In this document: positions 26,401 through 38,310 of the stretch, one piece after another
How positions within the stretch are numbered: the first letter of the stretch is position 1
Layout of the letters: each line of letters begins with the position of its first letter
Assembly: GCA_020086605.1 (NCBI GenBank)
Contig: JACBWW010000047.1
Coordinates: 415,995-479,994 of the forward strand
Source: Lanius collurio
Lineage: Eukaryota > Chordata > Aves > Passeriformes > Laniidae
Reading direction: 5' to 3'
Length of the DNA stretch: 64,000 bases
Made by a program: the position numbers and the translations under genes
Notes under the pieces: generated by a model
What the model was told of the DNA's origin: nothing
Seen by the model: the letters and a program-made list of their open reading frames with translations, nothing else
Databases searched by the model: none

Positions 26401-29400
26401 AAAATGGGAAATGTCTTCTAAAAATTTTTTACCTCATTTGTTTAGCACAAAGACTAATACTTTCATGTTTTCTTTGTATAATTCTAATACACATTTTTGG
26501 TCATGGTTTTGGGGGTTTTTTTAAGTTTATATTTCAAATCAGAATTAAGGCTATAAATTGACTGTAAAAGTTAAAAAAATCATAAGGCTTGGTTGCTAAT
26601 GGGAGTGTAAGAGTGGTAATTCCTTGTCACATTTCTCAGTGTTAGTCTCATCTTCAGCATTATGAGAGAAAAGCTGAAGCTAGATTATCTACCTCCCTCA
26701 AAAAGAAGAATTCCCAGAGGAATTCTTTTAATTGATTGGTGTAATGAATAGTCATTTGAAAAACATACACAGCAGAGTGTTTTAGTGTGAAGAAAAGCCA
26801 AAAAAGGGTGGGGGGTTCTGTTATTTTTTCTGGCCCAGCACCCCATTGTTTCACTGAGCTCAGTGCCATTTCAGTGTCAGACTGCCCCAGTGGTGTCCCT
26901 GTTGTCTCTCCCACCAGTCCCATGGAGGCCACAACCACAGCCACCACCATGGCCAAGGCCATGTGCACGAGCACAGGCGCTCCCACCGGCACGGCCACGC
27001 GCACGCGGCACACGCCGAGGGCTTTCTGGAGGAAAATGACCCAGTGCTCAAGGGGCTCTTGGCACTTGGAGGCATTTATGTTCTCTTCATCATTGAGCAT
27101 TGCATAAGAATGTACAAACATTACAATAAACAAAAGGTAGGTACTAAAATTGTTTGCTGTTTAAAAATGCATTTCCTAAAGTTACCTCGAGAGTGCCGAG
27201 GCATTGTCTGCTGCTCTCTGTGAACAAGTGCTGCTGCTCTTCATTCTGTCTGATGTTATGTGACAGATCCCTTTTCTAAACAAGGTGCTTTTCTCAACAA
27301 TGTAACTTGGGAAAGCAGTGTAGAAATCTGATGGAATCTGGTTATGGATAGCTTTGTACACTGCTTAATTTCTGTGGGCAAGCTTGCCTCTATATGCCTT
27401 GGAATATCTCAAACCATCTATAGAAAGCTTAGATATTCCTCAGCTGTGCAGCTCCATGTAAGCCAGTAGCTTACAGTAGCTGTTAGCTACTCACCAGAAG
27501 CAGAAGAGATGAAATACAGCTCAGACCCTGGCTATAATCTCAAGAGTCATTTATTCCCTCCGTCCCAAGAGACAGAGTGCATGACCTTGAGGGCAAGTGG
27601 CAGGGTAAGAGGAGGAGGCTTTGTGTCCAGTTGGTTTTGTCACAGAGAGGCAGAAAGGGGACACCAAGGTGGAGCTGGGATAAACAACCAACCAGATCAG
27701 AGCCTGGGCTGCTTGAACATCAGACAGACCCAGCTATCTCAGAGTCACATGGCAGGGACACGGCCAGGGGGCCCAGGGCGGGTCCACTAACAACGAGGAA
27801 GCTGCGGCTTTCTGGCCAGTACATTTGGAGGCAGATCTAAGTAAAAGAATTTGCCACTCTTCCTCTAAAGTGCTCTGGTTTTTTTGCAAAAACAGGAGAA
27901 GCAGTGTGTAAGGAGCACCTGGTTATAGAGCCAGCAATCGTCAGCTTACAAGAAATTCAGCAGTGTGCTAATATCTAACACTGCCAATGTAACAGAGGTA
28001 TCTTGGTTTTCCACATCAGAAAAATGCTAAAATTTTCAGACCTCCTGCTTTCTATAAACTGCCAGTCAAATTTTAACTTGTTTTTCTAAAAATTATTGTA
28101 TTCTTAATGCTTGGGGCATTCTGTATTTATGGTGGGGGTATAAAAGGAGAGCAAGTATGCTGGGGAGTGTGAGTGTGTGTGGAAATTCAGTTTTAGCTTT
28201 TGTCTTTGTCATTCAGCTTTGAGAAGAAAATTATTTTGGTGAAGCTCCAACTGCTTCTCCCAAAATGACTGTGAAAACTTTTCAGGTTTTCTGTTTTCAC
28301 ATCAGACTTGCTGTCCGAGCTGGACAAGCAGCAAAAGATTTTCTGTGTTGGCAGAGGCATTTCTTAGATCTTTTGATAAAAGGATACAAACTGTCACATT
28401 GGGCATATCTTCTTTGAGATTAATTAAATAATTAAATCCCCTAGGCTGCTTTGGCAAGTCCTTGGGGTTTGCTGTATGGGCTACAGATTGAGAAAAGCTT
28501 GCTGCTTTCTTAAAGGAAAATACAAGGAAGTTTTAGGAATATTAAACAAAAAAATAAATTGAAAAATTAGAGGAGCTGTTCTTGCTGCGTGTTTGCTTTC
28601 TTGAACAAATCTAATAACTGTGTGGGAGTATTTCTGGGCTGTGAGAGCAATCCTTGTCAGAATGTCCCTTCTTACTAAAGTGAAATATATCTCTCTGTTT
28701 GGGAGTGGGATTCTGTGCTAGGTAGCTAAGAACTCCCACTATTGTTGCTGAACCTTAAAGATCAATATTCTGAAGTAACATTTTTCTGTTATGCATGGTA
28801 AGAGAGAGTAGCTTAGTCTGTTTAGAAGAGAATTTTGGACAGTGTTGCAGATCCTGTTATTTCCATCAATGTCCTTTTACAAACCAGGTGTTACCTGTTT
28901 TCTGTTGCAGAGTAAGCAGAAATGGTGCAAAAAAAGCCAGACTGAAGAGTCACCAATTGGAAGGAAACTTTCTGACCATAAATTAAATAACAGACCAGAT
29001 GCTGACTGGCTCCAGCTGAAGCCCCTTGCAGGTAGGCAGTTATTGTCAGAATTCTCTGTGATTATGAGATCCAAAGTAGGAGCAGATTGCTGGGGCATGG
29101 TGTGTAGCATGTAACCTCTTGTACAGTTTTGCTGCTATTATGCAAATCATTGTTAATAAGACTTAATAGGCTTTTCCCTGTTAAATCATTTTTTGTTTTG
29201 TTTTCCATAGATCTGAGAGCACTCTGAACATTTCCTAATATGCCATACAGATAGGTCTCAGACTTCTGAAGCCGTCATGTTTTGGGTGGCTGTGGGTCTT
29301 TGGGAGTTTGTTTGTTTGTTTGTTTGTTTTCAGGGTGTGTTTTGGTTAAGCTGTGCCTTATTAGCTCAGCCGTGGCAAAAATTAGATCAAAAATGAACAC

Positions 29401-32400
29401 CCACACAGTGAGTGGGGATATCTGTTCCACTTTGAAGATTCCAGCATCTGACCAGTTAAAGATAAACAAAATCAGTTTCTTTCCATAAATACAACTGAGT
29501 AGCCTGAATATTCCTCAGGTAACCAAAACAACTTTTGCACTCTGTTCCTTCATGACAGCCTGTGAATACTCAGGCTGTGTGTCCCCAGAAGAAATGCTCT
29601 ATCCCCCTTCTCACAGGGTGAGGGAAGGGCAAAGGCTTTGCTTCATAACCTTCCAGTTCTGGTCCCTTGCATGGCTGCAGAATTAATTGCTTGATGAAGA
29701 ACCTTTACAAATTTGTATTTGTACAGACTGGGCTTATTTAATTTGATTGGTTTGTAGAAGGGAGAGTTGGGACCGCAGCCTTCTCCACTCAGACAGTCTC
29801 AAATGGCATTTGGGGTACTGCCACAGAGCATGGAAGGTCTTTCAGCTGTGCAGGGAGTGGAACTTGCATTTGAAATGTCTCCATGACCGTGGAGGCTGAG
29901 CTGTGACCTGTATGGGCATGTGCAGGCAGAGCCAGGTGGGGTTTCCTGAGCCATTCAGATCCCATCTACAGCCCTAAGACATGATCATCACTCTGGAAAT
30001 TCTCCTTTGCCAATGTTGAACCATAAACTTTGTCAGTAGCAAAATTACAGACAGGAGCACAGGCTGGGCTAAAAGTGGCTTTGAGTGCTACAGATACAGT
30101 GCTGCTGCCTTGTAGTGGAGACTTTTATATACTGTACATGCAAATTAGTGAAAAAATGTCCCAATGAGAGACTTAGTTTTTGGACTGAATGCTGACAACA
30201 AAGTTACTAGACTGAGATTTGCTGACATAGTTGTTTTGCTTTCTCAGAGCAGGTGACCCTTAGTTCAGGGGTGCAGTGGTGGCTGTGTGTCAGGAATTAA
30301 CTCAGTGTCTCTCCCCACTGGTTCCATGTAGGAGCAGACGACTCAGTTCTGTCTGAAGATCGACTGAATGAAACTGAACTCACTGACTTGGATGGGCAGC
30401 TGGAGCCCCCTCCCAAAGCCTTCCTGTCTGCAGAAGAGGACAACAACCTGCGCCACTCTCACAATGACGTCTCCCACGCTGCCCAAGAGCATGAGCTGCA
30501 CGATTCCGAGTACGAGAGCCATGGCGAAGATAAAATGATAGCTAGAAAACACAGTCACCACTGGCATCACAAACATTCCCATCATTCCCATGGCCACTGT
30601 CATTCTGGAAAAGACCTGAAAGATACTGGGATAGCTAATATTGCTTGGATGGTAATTATGGGAGATGGCATTCACAACTTTAGTGATGGCTTAGCAATCG
30701 GTAAGCAAAAGCACTGAGTATTTCTCAACAGTTTCTCCTTACCTTTAGTAACTCTGCTAATATTTGACTTACCAGTGATCACAGGTAAGGCTTCCAGTTA
30801 GCACCTGTGGTTACTGGCACTGTTCAGTCTCCTGCAGAGCCAAAATTAAAAGGCTGCCAATTGTAGTAATTTCCCCTTGGTTAATATTCTGTTCTGTTTC
30901 TACCAAGATTATTGTGTCAGTAGCAGTCACAGTCTCTGCCAAGGAGGGATTGGTGCAGACAAACCTTGGGATTTATGGAGCACAGTGACCCACGTTGCTT
31001 GTTTCAGTCTTAGCTGCCTTAAAATTATAAATAAATGCCTTTCAGTCTTATTTAGAATGATATTTATTAACAATAATGGTAATACTATTTCTTTTATTGT
31101 TAATACTAGTAATTATATAGCACCTGTAAATAAAAACACACTGTGAGTCAGGTTACAGAAATGATATTTTAGAAGTATTACTTAGGATAATTTAATTTTT
31201 GTTTAAGCAAAATACAGTTTTGGCTCATGGTCAGTATAAATTTATTTCTATCCAGGTGCAGAAGAAATTGAAGTGCCAGACAGATTTTATTAGATTTATT
31301 AAATCAGCTTTTAGTCACACAGTGCTCTAAAGGTGATTTGAATTGTAAAGTGTATTAATTTGGATATACAAATCCACGTGGTGGTGAGAGGACTGAAGTG
31401 CACACTTTTGATATTTTACTCAGGTAGCTGCTTAGGAGTAAGAGTGTGCAGGGTTGTGAACTAATGGCAGAAAGGACACACCCATTTTGAAGGGTGGGGG
31501 ATAAGCTATTTATTGGGATCTCTAGTTAACAGTGGAATCTACTACAGTCTCTCCACTTTTTTCAGACAGTTTCTAAAGAAACTAAACTCTTTAAAAATTA
31601 ACTTGTTGCTTCATTTGCACATTAAATGTTAGACATTTATACAATGGCTTCTAAGACCTAAAACAATTACCATGCCTTCTGTTGAGAACTTCACAGTATT
31701 GAAAATCCATTTCCAAATATTCCTTTGACAACTCCAAAGAGCTGAATCTGTGCTAAAATGTAGATTTCAGAAAAGCATGTTCATATTTTTAATATATCAA
31801 GCTATGAGGAATCCAGAGGAAAGTTAAGTCTCCCCTCTGTCTGCAGATTATGTCTTTTCTTTCTACTTTATGCTGCCTGTTTTGACTGCTCACTGCAGGC
31901 TCTTTTTGTGCTTTTCTCTGCTACAGTACAGAAATTTAATACCTGTTTTCTCATCTCAGAATTATTTAAGGTATGAACTTAAAGTTGATTGAATTAAATT
32001 AGCTTATGCAAAAGTACTGAAAGATGTATATGGCAATGTTTTTATCCTTTCTGTTTTCCAGGTCTGGCTTACTAATATTGCTGATATGTCTTCTAGAAAT
32101 AGGTAGAAAGGTGCTTGAGAGGTTATGGGTTAAATACTATTTTGGATTTCCAAGCTGGAAAGGAGAGAGCCAGACTCTTGCTCATGTGCATTCCTAACTG
32201 CCCTCACGTTCTTGAGAGTTCCTAAAATTGTAAAAGTGGTGCTGTTTATTTGCTTGTTGCCTTTATGTCTCAGTTTTGTCCAGTTGTGTTCTCTCCAGGG
32301 TTTGTTTTTCAGATGAATGAGTAACAAAGCCTGCAGTGGTAATGCACATCCAGGGTACTTCCACTATTTCCCTTTTTTGTAGGGATAGGACACAGATTAC

Positions 32401-35400
32401 TGGAAAATATTAGTGTGCTTTCTAACAGAAGGGTGTCAGCTCTGAAAAGTTGATTGATTTTCTGACCTGAAAATAGTGAAATACCATTTTAATTTTTTTT
32501 TCTTTTCTTTTTCTAGGAGCAGCTTTTAGTGCTGGACTGACAGGGGGAATTAGTACATCTATAGCAGTATTTTGTCACGAGCTTCCCCATGAATTAGGTA
32601 ACTAAATCTAGAAACTCTGTGCTCCATCTGTGCAAAGTCCTTATCTAAAAGCTGTTGTTATAAGCACAATGCAGTGCAGAAGCTGCAGGGGTGACCAGAG
32701 CTTCAGAGGGTAAGGGAGAAATATTGTTTCAGATCAGGTACTGCTACAGGACTACATTGGCAGTGTCCAGTTACAGCAGGTCTGTGAAGCTTTTTGAGTG
32801 TTTTAAAAGTGTTCTTAGGAGCATGCATTTTACACAGCTCTGCATTTTTATAGTTTCACACTACTCTGTGTGGCACTGTCTTACACAAAGTTAAGTCACA
32901 TAAGTAAACACAGGTTTATGTTAGTAAAATTCTGTGTGAGGAGTCTTCAGAAGAGGCTTTGTTCCAGTTGTGGCCAAGTTCAGCAGGTGTGGCCATTTGG
33001 GGTAAAGCCTGTAGGCACTGTTACCAGTGCCATTGCTTCTTCCCCTCTAATTGGGGCATTTCTTCTGGAGGTAGCTAACCATGATGGAACCTGTTGTTTT
33101 CACATTGCATGAAAAGTTACTGCACCAGACTTTAAAAAGAGCAGCCAGAGAGAGGAGGAGTCTTCTCTTTTGCCACTGATGGGAAGTTATGCTAGATTGA
33201 ACTGTGTCTGTACTCATAGCTTGCTCACTTGAAGAGCTGCTGGCTCTGAATGATCAAAAGTGAGGTAAAACAAGTACTTCCAAACCCTTAGAGGTGATGA
33301 GAGAAAGCATTTTGTATAGGCTGCTCCTACAGCTGTAGGTAAGTAGTGGGCACAGGTGGGGAATAATGGAGCAGATGTGGGTGGTTTGACCCAGTGGGGT
33401 ACAATCGTGGAGTGAAGCTGCTGCAGTGTACAAAGCATTGCAATGCATATTACAGTGCTTAGAGCTTGGCAGCATAACATAATGAAATTAATCTTGTATA
33501 AAGGGTGAGTAGTTCACTGTACCTATTTTTTGGTTTTTTGGGTTTTTTTTTGGTTGGTTGGGGTTTTTTTTGAAATGTTTTGATTCTAATTTTTGATTCA
33601 CGATTAAGCAAATAATTTCAGGCATATGTGACATAAGAATATTATGTTATTTATCCTCATGTCTGTATATCATCTTACACTTCTCATATTCAAAAGAATT
33701 CAGTTTGAATGTAGTAAAACTATTAGAGCTGATTACAAGACTGAAGCCTAGATTTTTGTAGAATACCTACCTGTTTTAGCAGAGCTGTCCTGATTTCAGA
33801 ATAAAAACCATTAACGTGGCATATCTTCAACCAGATAGCCTATTGAACATGGATGTGAAGTCATTCTTTGTGAATGTAACTTTCTAGTGCTCAAATTCAT
33901 TGTCACCTTTTGTGGGGACAAATGCCTCATTATCCTCTCTCTGGATTTGCATAATGAGGTGCGGATAGCTAAGAGGAATTTTCACAGGTATTGATCCAAA
34001 GTAAGCCTCTGGTTTTATGTGCCATGAAGAACTTCTGAGAACTAAAGATGAGTGTGTGCTGCACAGGTGAATTCTCTGTGGCAAGAGCAGATGAGACTCC
34101 TCCATTCACCCTTCACAATTAATCACTGCTGCCTTTCTGACAATCAGCATGAGGAGCAGGCACCTTTAAATCATATTTTAATGCAGGGATTGCTGCACAT
34201 ACGTTCAGTTCTTCCAAGGCAGTCAGTCCCTGTGGCCCAGTCTGCCCCTGAGCCCCTGCAGCAGCATTGTTACTTGGCAGGGCAGTGCCTGCAGGCCGGT
34301 TCTGTGCTGGCCGGCAGCAGCGCTGACGCCGAGCCCGTGTTGTGTCCCACAGGTGACTTTGCGGTGCTGCTGAAGGCAGGGATGACAGTGAGGCAGGCCA
34401 TCGTGTACAACCTGCTGTCAGCCATGATGGCCTACATCGGCATGTTCATCGGCACGGCCGTGGGGCAGTACGCCAACAACATCACCCTCTGGATCTTCGC
34501 CGTCACCGCCGGCATGTTCCTCTACGTGGCCCTGGTCGACATGGTACGGCGGGTGGGGCTGGGGGCATTCTGGGTGGGACACCTGGGGCTTCAGTCTGCT
34601 GTGCAGGTTTGCTCTTCTCTGAGATTTAATCATCATGTGTTCGGTTCTGAAAAGTTTAGTCTGAGCTTTTACCACGTGCAGCTGGTAATGCAGAGGTGGT
34701 GTGGTGGGTAGCTTTTAAAGAAATTACGTGGTGGAAAAATGCTGCTGCTTCAAGAACATACAGGTGCATTATCCTTAGTGTGTGTACACCACAGAGCCAG
34801 ACCCTTCAGGAGGCAACACTGCTGCACATTGCTGCATGCTACCAGTCCATATTCAGTCCTGATTTCTCTCCTCTAAGCTGCTTCAGAGCTTCATTTATAT
34901 AAGGCAATTTTCTTCCTTCTTGTCTTTCCCAGCCCGCAGGTGATGGAGATAATTTTTCTTTTTTGGAGTATTTTGTTATGTTCTCCACTTCATTATGGAG
35001 ACTTTAATTTGTAAATATATTGTTGTTATAAACTCACTCTGTAATCTATTAACAGATAAGTAAATCCTTTCCAGGGCCTGCTAAATTGTTAAATAGAATG
35101 TCTGGGTAGAGTGACCTTTCTTGCAACTTTCCATGTTCTGTAGTAGCCTATAATGCCTGAAAGATCACTTGCTGGTAAGCTCTCTGTCTGATACTTACTT
35201 CCTGTACTTGCTTTGACTGAAGATGTCATGTGTAAAGCAAAGCAGTATTTTCCTTCCTTCATTCCTTTATCTTTCCCTTGGCCATCATGGTAGTAACCAA
35301 ATAAGCAAAGCCCCATGGCCTGACTCAACAAGAGCAGGAAAGCTTCTGCAAAAGACACTTGAAACTGAACCAGAGTTTTGTCTTGGTGTTTGCATAATCA

Positions 35401-37945
35401 GCCTCCTTCTCAAAGACCTTGTTACCTGGCACACAAGAAGGATAGATTTTGATTCCTCCCTAGCTATGAGCTGAGGTTCACAGAGGTGCAGTTTTCTATC
35501 CATTCCTTACTCCAGCCCATTTAAAAATGAGCCTTTTGGTATTTTTGCATCTGACTGTCCTGAAGTTTGTCTGACTGCATGGGTTTTAAGGATAGGGATA
35601 TTTCCAGTACTGCCTAAACTCAAGTGTTTCAAAATCTTCAGGCTTTCCATGTTCTTTCATGAAATTTCATTTGGTGATACTATAAGAGTAATTATAATAT
35701 CCTCCTTCCTGACGCTCCTGCTTTGGTTGGAATGGGTACACTGAAATGTCCAAATTGAATAATTTCATCCTCCTGTGAAACAAATTTCTCTGTTGTGGTT
35801 TTTGTTCCTTTTATCTCTAGTACTGACACTATAAGCTTTCAACTTTGAAAAGGTGTTAGGTTTTTTTTTTAATTGACGGGACCCTTCTTTATATGGTCCC
35901 TGAAATTGGTCACATCAGTAGCCAATAAAGCAAAAAGTTTAGTAGTCTTTAGACTTGCTATCAAACTAAATATCCAGCAGTGTTATAGCCCATTGTAGTA
36001 ATGCTAGGCTGAAGCCCCTTATTCTGAATGACTTGACAGTATTCTGTAATTTGGAGGAGTGCTTGCTGTTGCGCTGCCTGGTCTGGTGTATTTGTGATAA
36101 CCATTTAAACATTTTTCACACCAACTGCAGGGATGGGTCATGGTTTTGTTTTTTGAGGGTTTGGGGTTTTTGTTGTTGGGGGTTTTTTTGTACTTAAATA
36201 GTGGGTCAAATTAATTATCAGGTTTATGTATCTTTTAGAAATACAGTAATCCAAGACAAGATGGGTAGTGTATTTGGGTTTATAGCATCTTTGATGTCAT
36301 TGTCTGTTGGGCATTATTCAGGTTCTTGGAATAACCAGAACTATGGTAGGCAATCTAATGAAGAGCAATAGTTTTCATTTTCTTCTGTACTAAATGGGTC
36401 TTGAAGGAATTCCTGTAAGAATTCTTTCCTTGGAAGAATTACTGTAAGAGACTTAAAGATCACAAGTGCCTCAAACACTGTTAAATCACTGAAGGACTTT
36501 GCCCACTGTAGCAACCTGTGCAAAGAAGCAATTGCTGGTCTGCCACCACAGAATCCCACCCCACTGAGGATAGTCCTGACTTCAGATAAGATAAAGCTGG
36601 GACTATTGTCCAATTATCTCAAGCCTAAGGAGAAGTAAGCAAGCCTAAGGGAGAGGAGTGTACCCACATGGCAAACTAGCTCAGCAGCTGTGCAGAAAAT
36701 GAGCTCTGGCTGGGCCCAGCAGGGGAAGGCACTGACTCCAAGGAGGAGAGACTGAGATGGGACTGATTAGCACTGGAGGTGAGGGAACCATTTACCCGAT
36801 AGAATTAGAAAACTGTGTAGCCAATGAGCATCGAGGCTTTGCTAAAATGTGTAAATGGTGAGAAGTTTTGAGTGACCTCAGGACACCCACCCCGAGGAAG
36901 CCAGGGTGAACAGGACCAGGGAGACACAAGGTGGTGACTGTCTTCTGCTTCATCTTTCTCTCTCACTCTCTTTCTCCTCTCCCTCCTCTCTCCTTCCTAT
37001 TTTGCTCTCTCTCTACCTCATATTTGCAGTTAAATAAAATCCTGACTCTTGACTTGGTGTATGGTCTCATATGTACCTTAATTCGGGCAGAAGCACCTCT
37101 CAGTAATCAAATCTTAACATTTACCTCCTGCTTTCTTGAATTAATTTCCTTTTAAATAAGTTACTTCTGTTCTGTGTGGATGGCTTTGTTAAACACAAAG
37201 TTTTATTTTTACATCTTCAAGAGCACTACTGTTAGTTGCTTTTGTCAGTACTCTGCCTTTTCCTCATAGATGAGGAATATGAGGAATGTCCAGAACTTTC
37301 ATAAGTTTTTATGTCTGGACATAAAATTTCTCTTGAATTGCATGTAGCTGTCATTCCCATATTTAAAAGGGATATGTATGTGAATATGGGTAAGCATCTA
37401 ACATGACACATGAATGGCTAAGTTAATCAAAGTCATATGTTTATTTGAGTATGACTCAATTAAAATTAAAAAAGCAGAACTTGAAGAATGTTGGGCTGCT
37501 CCTTATCTTAAGGAACTTAATGTTCAATTACATGGATGATCCAGTAAAAGTTTAAGAAAAAAAGAAGTCCAAAGGAAAGGCATTTTTAGTTTGTTTTGTA
37601 AATACATCACGTGATGATATTTTTATGGAATGGAATGGTTCAGTAGAGTTTAAGCTGTGTCTTAGGGTATTGGGTTTGTATCTGAACCCTGGAGTGTTTA
37701 TTCTTAACAATATCGTCTTCTAAACTTATCCACATGTAAATGGAATAAAGTTAAAATAACTTTCTAAATTGTTTTGTATCTTTTAGCTTCCAGAAATGCT
37801 TCATGGAGATGGAGACAATGAAGAGCATGGTTACTGTCCTGTGGGGCAGTTCATTCTTCAGAATCTGGGCCTGCTTCTTGGATTTGCCATCATGCTGGTG
37901 ATTGCCCTCTACGAAGACAAAATTGTGCTTGACATCCAGTTTTGA
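19428..37945 (+). CDS. SLC39A10: zinc transporter ZIP10 (nine coding exons, 857 residues)
   Basis: LIV-1 subfamily ZIP transporter that moves zinc into the cytosol, mainly at the plasma membrane. Joining 19428-20489, 21487-21688, 25752-25921, 26918-27136, 28911-29031, 30332-30700, 32517-32597, 34353-34543 and 37787-37945 gives 2574 coding bases with no stop, against about 831 residues in human. Order: signal peptide (about 1-25); His-rich extracellular domain with the CPALL motif; TM1-TM2 (about 424-478); His-rich loop; TM3; second His-rich loop ending near residue 695; then TM4-TM8. The family metal-site motifs [10 protein letters not shown] and [10 protein letters not shown] span exons 6-7 and 7-8. 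All introns are GT-AG. The start is the first ATG after the acceptor and opens the signal peptide. The protein aligns to human ZIP10 throughout. Confidence 0.97.
20490..21486 (+). other. SLC39A10 intron 2
   Basis: 997-base AT-rich intron with donor GTGAGT and acceptor TTGCTTGCAG. No other feature was seen. Confidence 0.85.
21487..21688 (+). CDS. SLC39A10: SLC39A10 coding exon 2 (residues 355-422)
   Basis: Membrane-proximal ectodomain. It opens with [12 protein letters not shown] and contains CPALLYQI, the CPAL motif typical of LIV-1 ZIPs. Starts in phase 0 and ends in phase 1 (GCATCAG|GTAGGT), so Ala422 is split with exon 3. Confidence 0.95.
21689..25751 (+). other. SLC39A10 intron 3
   Basis: About 4.1 kb. 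Several 60-160-codon open frames occur at 24.0-25.2 kb on both strands, but none shows homology or a consistent set of splice sites. No recognisable transposon was seen. Confidence 0.75.
25752..25921 (+). CDS. SLC39A10: SLC39A10 coding exon 3 (residues 422-478, TM1-TM2)
   Basis: Encodes TM1 ([20 protein letters not shown]), the short NQWCF loop and TM2 ending [10 protein letters not shown]. Acceptor TTCCCACAG and donor CAT|GTAAGT; phase 1 in, phase 0 out. Nearly identical to human ZIP10 here. Confidence 0.96.
25922..26917 (+). other. SLC39A10 intron 4
   Basis: 996 bases, AT-rich, with a C-run/A-run low-complexity patch at 26102-26118. Nothing else recognised. Confidence 0.85.
26918..27136 (+). 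CDS. SLC39A10: SLC39A10 coding exon 4 (residues 479-551, His-rich loop and TM3)
   Basis: Begins [19 protein letters not shown], the cytosolic histidine-rich loop between TM2 and TM3, then [19 protein letters not shown] as TM3. Acceptor CCCACCAG, donor AAG|GTAGGT, phase 0 at both ends. The loop carries more arginine than human ZIP10 ([16 protein letters not shown]). Confidence 0.95.
27137..28910 (+). other. SLC39A10 intron 5
   Basis: 1.77 kb intron. A GC-richer block at about 27490-27840 stands out from the AT-rich remainder; see its own entry. The rest shows nothing recognisable. Confidence 0.75.
27490..27840 (-). repeat. GC-richer intronic block, possibly a reverse-oriented retroelement LTR or retrocopy tail
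   Basis: This segment is richer in GC and CpG than the surrounding intron. Read on the minus strand it contains an AATAAA polyadenylation motif (complement of TTTATT at 27549-27554) after a compositionally distinct stretch, as an LTR or an inserted 3' UTR would. No terminal dinucleotides or target-site duplication could be defined, so the class is not assigned. The overlapping plus-strand open frames lack homology. Confidence 0.3.
28911..29031 (+). CDS. SLC39A10: SLC39A10 coding exon 5 (residues 552-592)
   Basis: Part of the large cytosolic loop between TM3 and TM4: [14 protein letters not shown], then the conserved [11 protein letters not shown] and [10 protein letters not shown]. Acceptor TCTGTTGCAG, donor GCAG|GTAGGC, phase 0 in and phase 1 out. 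Confidence 0.95.
29032..30331 (+). other. SLC39A10 intron 6
   Basis: 1.3 kb. Contains a (TTTG)n simple repeat at about 29308-29330. Nothing else recognised. Confidence 0.85.
30332..30700 (+). CDS. SLC39A10: SLC39A10 coding exon 6 (residues 592-715)
   Basis: Continues the TM3-TM4 loop: [20 protein letters not shown], an acidic stretch, then the second His-rich motif [18 protein letters not shown]. It then enters TM4 and the metal-site helix [13 protein letters not shown]. Acceptor CATGTAG, donor ATCG|GTAAGC, phase 1 at both ends. Confidence 0.96.
30701..32516 (+). other. SLC39A10 intron 7
   Basis: 1.8 kb AT-rich intron ending in a strong pyrimidine tract and TTCTAG. No other feature was seen. 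Confidence 0.85.
32517..32597 (+). CDS. SLC39A10: SLC39A10 coding exon 7 (residues 715-742, TM5 metal site)
   Basis: An 81-base exon encoding [20 protein letters not shown] and then HELPHELG, the HEXPHE metal-binding motif of LIV-1 ZIPs. Phase 1 at both ends. Easily missed in frame-based searches because of its length. Confidence 0.96.
32598..34352 (+). other. SLC39A10 intron 8
   Basis: 1.75 kb. Contains a G/T-rich low-complexity tract at about 33520-33575. The GC content rises towards the acceptor TGTCCCACAG. Confidence 0.85.
34353..34543 (+). CDS. SLC39A10: SLC39A10 coding exon 8 (residues 742-805, TM6-TM7)
   Basis: [20 protein letters not shown], then [20 protein letters not shown] and [22 protein letters not shown]6 and TM7 of ZIP10. 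GC-rich coding. Donor GACATG|GTACGG is less typical than the other donors. Phase 1 in, phase 0 out. Confidence 0.96.
34544..37786 (+). other. SLC39A10 intron 9
   Basis: 3.2 kb last intron, carrying the ERVL-like LTR at about 36.5-37.1 kb and a G-run/T-run tract at about 36150-36192. Otherwise AT-rich without recognisable content. Confidence 0.8.
36490..37120 (+). mobile_element. solo LTR of an avian ERVL-like endogenous retrovirus (boundaries approximate)
   Basis: The arrangement is that of a bird ERVL LTR. There is a promoter-like stretch near 36820-36870 and a pyrimidine-rich tract at about 36943-37018. An AATAAA follows at about 37034, then a U5-like segment with TAATTCGGGCA near 37079-37089. 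No internal gag-pol sequence is adjacent, so it is a solo LTR. Neither the terminal TG/CA ends nor a target-site duplication could be fixed by eye, so the ends are estimates. It lies in the sense orientation in the last intron of SLC39A10. Confidence 0.6.
37787..37945 (+). CDS. SLC39A10: SLC39A10 coding exon 9 (residues 806-857, TM8 and stop)
   Basis: [20 protein letters not shown], then TM8 ([20 protein letters not shown]) and the C-terminus VLDIQF followed by TGA at 37943-37945. The C-terminus matches human ZIP10 closely. Acceptor TATCTTTTAG, phase 0. Confidence 0.97.
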   Translation, partial: LPEMLHGDGDNEEHGYCPVGQFILQNLGLLLGFAIMLVIALYEDKIVLDIQF

Positions 37946-38310
37946 CCTGATGCTGGTAATCAGTGTGCTTCCAGTCTGTAGCTGTCTGGCTTTGAGTGTG
38001 CTCTGTGTCTGTGTGTGCCTGTTGCTCAGAGGACACGTGGGGCTTGCACTGCTTGCACAGGCACAGGAGATTGCCTTCTGCCTAGAGCAGCCTCTGCTTT
38101 TGTCTGATCCCAGCACAACTCCTAAACTCAAGTGAGCGACATTTAGGAAACCCTCAATATGAGAAATAAGGGCCAAGGTCAGGGTGCTGTATAGGGAGCT
38201 CTGCTTGCTTAAGAAAGAAGGAGTACAGGGAATGATCTTCCCATTTGGGAAAATCCCATTCTGTTAGTGCACTTGGACATAACCAGATTGTCTCTATGGG
38301 TGTATAGATC

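Noticed and set aside
26787..27107. Alternative frame over SLC39A10 exon 4 (Thr/Met-rich)
   Set aside because: Extends through an intron without splice logic; exon 4 in the ZIP10 frame matches the family.
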